Shown: one piece after another, positions 55,689 through 63,800 of the stretch | Layout of the letters: each line of letters begins with the position of its first letter | How positions within the stretch are numbered: position 1 is the stretch's first letter | NCBI RefSeq assembly: GCF_030817215.1 | Contig: NZ_JAUSZA010000001.1 | Span: 7,809,501-7,873,500, forward strand | Direction: 5' to 3' | From: Paenibacillus sp. V4I3 | GTDB taxonomy: Bacteria; Bacillota; Bacilli; Paenibacillales; NBRC-103111 | DNA length: 64,000 bases | Program-made: the position numbers and the translations under genes | The notes under the pieces: model-generated | What the model was told of the DNA's origin: nothing | Seen by the model: the letters and a program-made list of their open reading frames with translations, nothing else | Database searches by the model: none

Positions 55689-56621
55689 CTACCCTTCGTA
55701 ATGGACTTTCTTTTTGGATACATACATTTGTACCATGGTCAGCAAGACGATAATGAGGAAGAACATGATAACAAGAGCTGACGCTCGGCCTGTTCGAAAC
55801 TCGGTAAACGCCATTTCATAAATCCAGTACACCATTGCTTTCGTTGAATCGAGAGGACCACCATTCGTGATGACATCGACCGATTGGAACACTTGCATCG
55901 AAGAAATAAAGTGTGTAACGACCAGAAACAGTGTTGTCGGAGACAGCAGCGGCAATGTAATTTTCCAAAACTGCGTCCATTTGCTCGCCCCGTCGATGCC
56001 GGAAGCCTCATAATATTCGATCGGGATGCTTCTAAGTCCGGCGATGAATATAATCATCGTAAAGCCGACGCCTTTCCAAACCCCAATAAGGACAAGCACC
56101 CAAAGCGCGGTCTTCGTATTGGTCAGCCATTGTATCGGCTCCAACCCCACCCTATTCAGCAATTCGTTCACCAATCCATATCGACCGTTGAAGATCCACA
56201 GGAAGATCATCGACACGATAACCATCGAGATGTAATGCGGCATGAAGATGATCGCCCGCATAAAGCCGAAAAACTTCGAAACCGAGTTAAACAAAAGAGC
56301 CAGTAACAGCCCGAGTCCGAGTGTAAGCAAAACGTCAAATATGGTGTACGTAAAAGTCACTTTGAGCACTTTATAGAACGTGTCGCTAGTCAGCAAATAG
56401 ACGTAGTTGTCGAAGCCGATGAACTTTTTCACCGGCTTCGTCATATTCCAGTTCGTAAAGCTGAGGTATAACGAATTAAGCAGCGGATAATAAATAAACA
56501 GTGTCAATACGACCAATGCCGGCACCGCAAACGAAAAGTCTTTCAAGTATTCTAACCAACGGGATTTAGACCGTTTGGGCGTTTGCTGTAGATGAACCAA
56601 CTGACTTTCCGTCGCTTTCAT
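55689..56621 (-). CDS. ugpA: Glycerol-3-phosphate/glycerophosphodiester ABC permease UgpA type
   Basis: A 310-residue CUT1 permease. Cytoplasmic basic N-terminus (PKRSKSRW), six helices from about residue 30, and EAA motif YEASGIDGASKWTQFWKITLP around residues 205-226. It starts at ATG 56621 behind GGAAAGGGGAG, 18 bases after the SBP gene. Works with UgpE-type and UgpB-type partners. Confidence 0.86.
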   Translation of the reverse strand: MKATESQLVHLQQTPKRSKSRWLEYLKDFSFAVPALVVLTLFIYYPLLNSLYLSFTNWNMTKPVKKFIGFDNYVYLLTSDTFYKVLKVTFTYTIFDVLLTLGLGLLLALLFNSVSKFFGFMRAIIFMPHYISMVIVSMIFLWIFNGRYGLVNELLNRVGLEPIQWLTNTKTALWVLVLIGVWKGVGFTMIIFIAGLRSIPIEYYEASGIDGASKWTQFWKITLPLLSPTTLFLVVTHFISSMQVFQSVDVITNGGPLDSTKAMVYWIYEMAFTEFRTGRASALVIMFFLIIVLLTMVQMYVSKKKVHYEG

Positions 56622-56639
56622 GGCGACTCCCCTTTCCTT

Positions 56640-57947
56640 CTAGCCTTCTTTCAAAATCGCATCGATTTCTTTCACAGCGTCTTTCATGAGCGGCACTGGA
56701 TCCCCATTTTCGAGAATCATTTTACCGATCACTTCCATGTATTTCTTACTGAATTCCGGATAAGTCGGGTGCTGCGGACGGCCTACAACATTGTCGAAAT
56801 TATCGAACACCGCTTTGTACTGCGGAAGCTTCTCAAAGTACTTCTTGCCTTCTTCCGTCGTGAGAACGGACTTATGTGTTGGCAAATAGCCTGTACCTTC
56901 CGCCCATTTGATATTGTTCTCGGCTTCAGTCATGAACTTGATGAACTTCCAGGCAGCTTCCTTCTGTTTAGCGGGAGCTCCGTCCATCATAACAATGCCT
57001 GCTCCGCCGATGTGCGATTTGCGTTCTTTGTCGCCAGGCAGAAATGAAACGCCTACTTCAAATTTCGCATTTCCCAGGTAGGTTTTCAAGACAGCCGAAG
57101 TATGCTCAACCATCGCCACTTTTTCCTCTAAGAACATTTGGCGCATGGTATCCGAAGCACCTTTGCCGTAGCCCATATGCATCGAGCCGTCCTGCAGCCA
57201 TTTATGGAAGTTTTGAACCCACTTCAGACTGTCCGGCTGGTCAAGCAGCGTTTTCTTATGATCTGGACTCAGTATCGCGCCACCTCCGTTAGATACCCAC
57301 GGATCCATGTACCATGTATCCCAGCCTGGTACGGAGAATGCGTAACGAGTCGTTTTTCCGCTTTCCTTAACCGTAACCTTTTTATTGAAATCTTCGATTT
57401 CAGCCCATGTTTGGGGCGGTTTAACATTCAGCTTATCGAGCAGCGTTTTGTTATAAATCATAACGCTTGTACTGACGATTAACGGGAAGCCGTATTGCAT
57501 ATTGTTGTAAGAATACGCTTGCAACATCCCTTTAGAAAAATCGTTCATATCTACTTTATCGCGAGATATGTAACCGCTTAAATCTGCAAACACACCACTG
57601 TCAGCAAAGTTAGGTAACACTGAAACTTCCACATTGGTGACGGCAGGAACTTCTTTGGCCGCAACAGCCGCCTGCAGCTTCTTATGCAAATCGACGTATG
57701 CACCCTGGAACACCGGTTCCACTGTGATGTTCGGATACTTTTTCTGGAACTCGGTAATCATGTAATTGACTGCAGGCATTTGCACTTCAGCATGGGAATG
57801 CCAATATTGAATCGTGATCGGCGAGTTGTCTTCCACCGCCGACGGCACTTTCGCAGTTGTCTGCTCCCCACCGTTCGAGCAGCCAACTGCTGTTGTCAAC
57901 ATAAGAGATGATGCCGCAAGCAAAGGAAACCATTTTGTTAATTTCAT
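56640..57947 (-). CDS. ugpB: Glycerophosphodiester-binding lipoprotein, UgpB type
   Basis: A 435-residue SBP family 1 lipoprotein. The signal ends in lipobox TAVGC (Cys23), then SNGGEQTT. PITIQYWHSHAE and the C-terminal Trp/Tyr/Pro-rich VGRPQHPTYPEFSK resemble UgpB-type binding proteins, and the neighbouring GDPDs and GlpD support glycerol-3-phosphate diesters as ligand. The start is ATG 57947 behind AAGGGG; the frame runs upstream to 58085, but the signal peptide fixes this start. The promoter and a cre-like site lie at 58099-58153, leaving a leader of about 170 bases. Confidence 0.85.
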   Translation of the reverse strand: MKLTKWFPLLAASSLMLTTAVGCSNGGEQTTAKVPSAVEDNSPITIQYWHSHAEVQMPAVNYMITEFQKKYPNITVEPVFQGAYVDLHKKLQAAVAAKEVPAVTNVEVSVLPNFADSGVFADLSGYISRDKVDMNDFSKGMLQAYSYNNMQYGFPLIVSTSVMIYNKTLLDKLNVKPPQTWAEIEDFNKKVTVKESGKTTRYAFSVPGWDTWYMDPWVSNGGGAILSPDHKKTLLDQPDSLKWVQNFHKWLQDGSMHMGYGKGASDTMRQMFLEEKVAMVEHTSAVLKTYLGNAKFEVGVSFLPGDKERKSHIGGAGIVMMDGAPAKQKEAAWKFIKFMTEAENNIKWAEGTGYLPTHKSVLTTEEGKKYFEKLPQYKAVFDNFDNVVGRPQHPTYPEFSKKYMEVIGKMILENGDPVPLMKDAVKEIDAILKEG

Positions 57948-58098
57948 TGTAAAAACCCCTTCCATTAATTGTATGACTTCTGCGGATGAAAAAAGGAGAG
58001 CACCAAGACACAAGAAACTAAGGAGCCGCGCAAATACCACACGGTCCGTTCGTCTCTTGGGCTGTCTCAATGATCTCCGACCCAATCGATATGAACGA

Positions 58099-58113
58099 AT
58101 TAAAGCGTTTTCT
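58099..58113. promoter_or_regulatory. CcpA cre-like operator upstream of ugpB
   Basis: On the minus strand AGAAAACGCTTTAA matches the symmetrical cre core GAAAACGCTTT with mismatches only at the edges. It sits just downstream of the predicted ugpB transcription start. Confidence 0.5.
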
Positions 58114-58124
58114 TAACCGTTTCT

Positions 58125-58153
58125 AGTATTTCACATTATTGCGTAATAGTCAA
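58125..58153 (-). promoter_or_regulatory. Predicted SigA promoter of the ugp operon
   Basis: -35 TTGACT (58148-58153) and -10 AATACT (58125-58130), minus strand, are separated by exactly 17 bases. The start point would be near 58118, within a few bases of the cre-like site. Confidence 0.6.
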
Positions 58154-58215
58154 TACAGCGCTATATTTTTCCATTTATTAACATTGAAGACAAGGTATTC
58201 ATCAATTTGAGCGAT

Positions 58216-58974
58216 TTACCCTATCGCGTGTCTGCTTGACTCCCGGGTACCTGACACCATGCTGAAGACCTTCGACTCCGTAGACAGAATATGTCCAGTT
58301 GTCGAGATCGTATCCATCGCCCTAATCAGTGTTTCCCTTTGGCTTGTCTTCAAGCTGAAACGCAGCTCCATGGCCGCCTCCAATACACCGTCCACTTCGG
58401 TCATGCCGTCCGGCTTCATCTGGACGTTCACGATGTGAATGCCGTTCTCGCCGAATTTGGTAGCAATGTTGCCCAGCACGCCAGGCTTATCGACGATTTT
58501 TATCACCACCTCCATCGTTCTCCGATTGCGCATTAAATACTTTTCCCATTTGTTAAGCACAATCAAACTAAGCAATACCATAACCGTTGCAAGCACCGCG
58601 CAATACAAGAAGCCCGCACCGACGCATAGACCGATTGCCGCCACCACCCAGACGGAAGCGGCGGTCGTCAACCCGGACACAGTCAAACCGGTTCGCATGA
58701 TGGTACCGGCTCCCAGAAACCCGATGCCGCTAATGACCTGCGCCGCCAGTCGTGCCGGGTCTATCCGAACTTGCGGCTCGTTAACAAACTCGGAGAAGCC
58801 ATATATCGACAGCAGCATAATTGCCGCTGATCCGATACAGACGAGAATGTGCGTGCGCAGACCAGCCGCATGGTTGCTCCATTCCCGCTCCAAGCCTACG
58901 AGTCCCCCTAACCCGACAGCTAGCAGAATTCGTATGGTAAGCTCTAGATCTGTAATTTGCCATACACTGCTCAA
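58216..58974 (-). CDS. MgtC/SapB family membrane protein
   Basis: A 252-residue membrane protein. The MgtC domain (about 12-140) has about four to five helices and the family motifs GLGGLVGLEREW, GLRTHILVCIGSA, QVISGIGFLGAGTIM and GLTTAASVWVVAAIG. The C-terminal soluble part (about 155-235) is ACT-like (VDKPGVLGNIATKFGENGIHIVNV). MgtC proteins are tied to growth at low magnesium and to F-type ATPase control in pathogens; the role here is unknown. It starts at TTG 58974, 18 bases after glpD, with GGGGTGAT at suitable spacing, so glpD and this gene form one unit. Confidence 0.87.
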   Translation of the reverse strand: MSSVWQITDLELTIRILLAVGLGGLVGLEREWSNHAAGLRTHILVCIGSAAIMLLSIYGFSEFVNEPQVRIDPARLAAQVISGIGFLGAGTIMRTGLTVSGLTTAASVWVVAAIGLCVGAGFLYCAVLATVMVLLSLIVLNKWEKYLMRNRRTMEVVIKIVDKPGVLGNIATKFGENGIHIVNVQMKPDGMTEVDGVLEAAMELRFSLKTSQRETLIRAMDTISTTGHILSTESKVFSMVSGTRESSRHAIG

Positions 58975-58992
58975 CTCCTATCACCCCGTTCT

Positions 58993-60669
58993 TTAGATTG
59001 CATGATCATTTACTGGGAGATCGTAAATAGAAGCGAATAGCGCTTCCATCATGTTGAGCTGTTTTTCTTTCTGAGCCCCGTCGTAAGACAGGTGATTGCA
59101 AAGTATTTGAAATACAGCGTCAGCATATTTCTCCGCCTTGGTCAGTTGGAAATACGTCCAACCGGTATGCAGTCTTAAGAAATCGGACACGTTGACGGTC
59201 ATTTCTTCTTCCATGCAGTACATCAGCTCTGCATGCAGCCAATGCATTTCTAGTGGAATGTTTGCCTGTCTCAAAGCCGGCAGACGGTCCATAATACGAA
59301 GGGCATTCGAACCGAACGTATCAATCCAATCCTGCATGACCGTTTGATTTACGCCTTGTGCGGCTCCCAATCTCACCATTTCTTTCTTCCATTCCGCATA
59401 GCTTGCACCACTCAGGTGAACTTCTCCACCGCTCACCGTAATCCTATCCGTACTGCAAGCTGAGTAGCTTCGTCCAGTGGAGTTATGCAGCTCACGGGCG
59501 ACAAGGTCGACGACTTTCTCGGACATTTTGCGGAAACCCGTCAGCTTGCCGCCGGCTATGGTAATGAGCTTGCTGTCGGAAACGAAGATCTCATCCTTTC
59601 TCGACAGCTGGGAAGGGCCTTTGCCTTCTTCGTAAATAAGCGGTCTAAGCCCCGCCCAATGGGAACAGATATCGTCCGTTGTAAGCCCGACGCTGGGGAA
59701 CATAAAATTCACCGCGCGGATAATATAGTCGCGATCCTCTTTCGTCGTTCTCGGGCTCTCGATGGATTGCGAATAGACAGTATCCGTTGTGCCGAGATAT
59801 GTCACCTTTCCACGCGGAATGACGAACACCATGCGGCCATCCGGCGTATCGAAGTACGCAGCCTGCTTTACTGGAAACCGCTCGTAATCGACAACAAGAT
59901 GGACACCCTTAGTCAAGAACAAGCGTTTCCCTTTCAAGGAACCGTCGATATCCCGCACCTTATCGACCCACGGTCCGGTTGCATTGACAATATGTTTGGC
60001 GTTAATTTGCGTGTACGTCCCGTTAATACGATCGTGTACGCGAACACCCACCGCTTTACCGTCACGGTAAATAAACCCCGTTACTTCGGCATAGTTCACG
60101 ATGCTGGCGCCTTGCGCGTAAGCAGTCTTCATAATGTCAATCGTCAGTCGGGCGTCGTCCGTACGGTACTCGAAATATAGCCCGCCACCCTTCAGGCCAT
60201 CCTGTTTCAGCAGCGGCTCTAGCTGGGCTGTTTGTTGACGGTCAAACATTTTTCTCCGCTCCTTACGGGCCACTCCTGCCAGCCAATCATAGATGTATAA
60301 CCCAATTGACGAGGCAAGGTAACCGTACGTCCCGCCTTTGTATACAGGGAGAAGCATCGGTGCGGGAATGACAAGATGCGGTGCATTTTTGTACAAAATT
60401 GCCCTTTCCCGTCCAACCTCCTGCACAAGCTTGACGTCTCCTTGCTTCAAATACCGCAATCCGCCGTGAATAAGCTTCGTAGAACGGCTGCTTGTGCCGG
60501 AACCGAAATCGTTCTTCTCCAACAAGCCGACACTCATGCCGCGCGCACTTGCATCGAGCGCAATGCCAGCTCCTGTGACTCCGCCTCCGATAACCAATAA
60601 ATCAAGCTCGCTTTGCGCCATCGTTTCTAAGATAATCGGTCTGTTAGCTGCTGAAAATGCAGGTTTCAT
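58993..60669 (-). CDS. glpD: Aerobic glycerol-3-phosphate dehydrogenase
   Basis: A 558-residue FAD enzyme that oxidises glycerol-3-phosphate to DHAP and feeds electrons to menaquinone at the membrane. The N-terminal dinucleotide fold is LLVIGGGVTGAGIALDA, followed by GTSSRSTKLIHGGLRYLKQ, YRTDDARLT, NATGPWVDKVR and YFDTPDGRMVFVIPR, all GlpD hallmarks; length matches the Bacillus enzyme. It starts at ATG 60669 behind TTGGAGG. It completes the route from glycerophosphodiesters to glycolysis. Its leader holds two hairpins, which could be an antitermination system as in B. subtilis glpD (inference). Confidence 0.95.
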   Translation of the reverse strand: MKPAFSAANRPIILETMAQSELDLLVIGGGVTGAGIALDASARGMSVGLLEKNDFGSGTSSRSTKLIHGGLRYLKQGDVKLVQEVGRERAILYKNAPHLVIPAPMLLPVYKGGTYGYLASSIGLYIYDWLAGVARKERRKMFDRQQTAQLEPLLKQDGLKGGGLYFEYRTDDARLTIDIMKTAYAQGASIVNYAEVTGFIYRDGKAVGVRVHDRINGTYTQINAKHIVNATGPWVDKVRDIDGSLKGKRLFLTKGVHLVVDYERFPVKQAAYFDTPDGRMVFVIPRGKVTYLGTTDTVYSQSIESPRTTKEDRDYIIRAVNFMFPSVGLTTDDICSHWAGLRPLIYEEGKGPSQLSRKDEIFVSDSKLITIAGGKLTGFRKMSEKVVDLVARELHNSTGRSYSACSTDRITVSGGEVHLSGASYAEWKKEMVRLGAAQGVNQTVMQDWIDTFGSNALRIMDRLPALRQANIPLEMHWLHAELMYCMEEEMTVNVSDFLRLHTGWTYFQLTKAEKYADAVFQILCNHLSYDGAQKEKQLNMMEALFASIYDLPVNDHAI

Positions 60670-60712
60670 GTATGGTTCGCCTCCAAGTAAAATATAAAAC
60701 CCCTAAGAAAAA

Positions 60713-60771
60713 ATGCGTAAATAAACCGCATCTTTTCCAAAGAGGTTCTCCTTCGTCTCTACCGTTTGGAA
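60713..60771 (-). promoter_or_regulatory. Hairpins between the lamin-tail gene and glpD
   Basis: On the minus strand, TTCCAAA / TTTGGAA (60771-60765 and 60741-60735) forms an upstream dyad, then GATGCG / CGCATT (about 60732-60712) forms a short stem followed by TTTTTC. The second is a weak intrinsic terminator for the large gene at 60815, or a leader terminator for glpD. Confidence 0.4.
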
Positions 60772-60814
60772 TTAAGTCGTTTTTTTGTTTATTCTTCTCA
60801 TACGGCCGAATATC

Positions 60815-63800
60815 CTAATACTTTTTGGTATCCCTATTGTTACCCCCGGCCTCTTCTGGACTAACAATTATTTTCATCTCAATCGTTTTTCCGTCGAATG
60901 CGATCGATATCACGTTGGTACCTGGTTTAACGGCCCGGACTAATCCCTTGCTGTTCACCTCGAGAGCCTCAGAACTTCCTTTGACCGCATAAGCAGCCAG
61001 TGACGTTACGTCACTCTCGTACCCGTCCGCATAAACAGCTTTGATCGCAAGCTGGAACGACGTGCCTTCCGTCATACGTCCGCTAGAAGGAAAGTCTGCG
61101 CGAATCGAGTCCGGAGAGGTTACCCGTACGGTGGCTTTCAGCACACTCCCTCCGGCCGTACCAGTAATCGTTCCTGTGCCCGGTTTTATGCCGCGAATGC
61201 GGCCTTCCGCTGTGACCTCGACAATTGACGGCTCGCTGCTCGTCCAGATATAGCTACCCGTTACGTCCTCAGCATTGCTTTTACCACGGTCTGCAAGTAC
61301 GGTCGCCTGCGCTTGAGCTCCGATCTTCAATTCCTGAGGAACACCTGCTAATGTCCGGTTGTCGTATGCACGCAGCTGATCCAGATTCAGCTTAAGCAAT
61401 CGATCCATCGAATAGGACGACATGAACCGCATATGGTTCGCACCCGATTCGAAATTCACATACAGGTGATCAGCACCGTCCTCATTGCGGATGAACATAT
61501 TCTCGGCACCGGTTGGAACGTTGATCGAACCGGTTTTATTCACGTTGTCCAACAACCAAACCGGAACGGTAACGCCTCCGATGGACGTTTCCGCATTTTT
61601 CGTAGACAAGTCAGAGACGTTCGGCATCGCATAGCGTACAATCGAGTTGTATGGCCGCCCATGGTTGTAAGTGAGCAGCACTTCTCCCTTGTTAAACGCC
61701 ACACCTTGGATTTTATCTCCGATACTTATCACATATTTAGGCACAAATTTGTCCATGCTCTCTTCCCGGAAGCTTGGTGTATCGGATGGAAGTCTGTCGT
61801 TTATATCAAGCTCATAGCCAACAATCCACGACAAATGCGACTCCCCGTTGCGGTTTTGCATCTGGTGCGATGGACTTGTCGTATAGGAAGGCGGGTTGCT
61901 GTATTCTCCAACCCACAGTATCCCGTCCTCGTACGCTGCGAATGAGGCATTCGTCACAACACCGAACGAATCCGCAAATTGCGCAAAGCCCTGATCCGGC
62001 GTATCAATTAGCGTCTGAATCGGCATTCGGTACATTCTCTTGCCGGATGATAGCCATATATTATCCCGGCTTACCGCAACACCACCCGCGTGCCCGGTGT
62101 ATATGGAACCGTCAGGATTTTTCAGGTTAACATATTTCTCCAAAGTACCTGTCTTTGCATCGACGATTGCCAGAGTGCTCGGGTCCCCCGTGTAGTGATA
62201 CGCTGCCATCAGTATCCATTCATGCTGGTTATCCGCAAAATATGACATACCCTGAGGAACGTGACCTTGTACAAGACCCGGGATGATCGGACCTTTCTCC
62301 CCGACATCCCATGCCACCCTGTACCGAGATTCAGTAAGTGCATTCGCAGGACTCGGCTCGCGTTCTACCTGAGTCATCAGTGGGTAGGTCGGCATAACCG
62401 CAGCCGATACGCGCGCGGATTCGTTGCCGGAGTTATCTATCGCGCTCAACTCGAACGTCACCGCAACTTGACCCGGAAGTGCCGGTATCTTGTACGACGT
62501 AACCGATGCCGGCAGTGTCACCTCAAGCTGTCCGCCCATGTACAGCCGATACCCAGCCAAGTCGGATTCCGCATTTGGCTGCCAGCTGACAAACACTTCA
62601 CCTCGGCCTGGCTCCGCTTGAAACCCTGCAGGTGCGGCAGGTGCAGTTTGGTCATGCGTCGACTCGCGAGGAATTTGCGTAGAGTTAACTACCCCAGGCG
62701 ACCCGGTTTGCTGCACGCCGAGGGTCCGCATGACAGTGCCGCCGAACATCGGATAGGCATAGGCAATCCCTTTTTTCTCGAGAAACTGACCGGCTGAATA
62801 TGCTGCCGAAACGAGTACAGTACCGTTCGGTTCGACGATATCGATGATACCGCCGCTGTTGGATAATCCGCCTGCGCCGTCGCCATATACGAAAGCCGAA
62901 TCCACAACATACTTTGCTACTTGGAAGCCGTAATAGGAAAAGTTAAATCCGTCCGGCTTCAAATAGTTAAGCCCATTCGGACGTACCCAGAATTGAATGG
63001 TTTTTTTCGGCCCGATGAGGGTCTGCTTTTCGAATGTCCACGACCAGCTTTTCGCAGCGTCATCCGGCTGAGTGAACCGCACTGTTTTACCGTTCAGGTC
63101 GAACGGCACCGAACGCGGATTGTACAGTTCGATGAACTCATACGCATCGTAGACATCGCGCGATTCGAGCGGCTCTGTGTTCCATGTGTCGGGAACAACT
63201 TCCGTTATCATTACGCCCGGCATAGCATCAGCCGTCGGCGTTGCAACGATCGGAGCCGTCAGAACAGATTCTCTGCCGGCCGTATCGATCGTGCTCACCT
63301 GCAAGGTAACGGCCGTCCCGTTTTCCAGTCCCTCAATAATCGCCTCATTCTCCGGTATGAGCAGCTTATTTCGCGCCACGCCATTCACATATACGTTCAC
63401 ATAGGCAACATCCGGCTCGAGCATATCGCTCCAGGTCACCCTCACTCCGCCGACACCAGCCGTGACCTGTATGCCAGTAGGGGCAGCTGGCGGCAGCGTA
63501 TCCGCCGGATCGGCTACCTTCTGCACCGGATACAGGAAGCCCGGATTTGTCTGCATGGGTATTCTGCCGGTCGAAACAACCCCATTGGCGCGATCCGGAA
63601 TAAAATTGGCACTGATGCTTTCACCGATATCTTCTACATTGTAGGTCGTGTCAGTTAGCAAAATATGGTCAGGATCGAAAAACTGTACACGCCGTGAAGC
63701 CGAATTCGACATGCCGCCGTTTACGACTACGAACATCTGATCCTCCGTAATCGAGCTGCCATAAGCGAGATTGAACTCAGGCAGTCCAACCTGCTGTACG

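Noticed and set aside
57948..58085. Upstream extension of UgpB by 46 residues
   Set aside because: The lipoprotein signal peptide begins at the ATG at 57947, which has a ribosome site; the extension would bury it.
52100..58085. Antisense plus-strand frames of 70-140 codons across the ugp operon
   Set aside because: They mirror coding sequence of strongly supported minus-strand genes and lack starts with ribosome sites.
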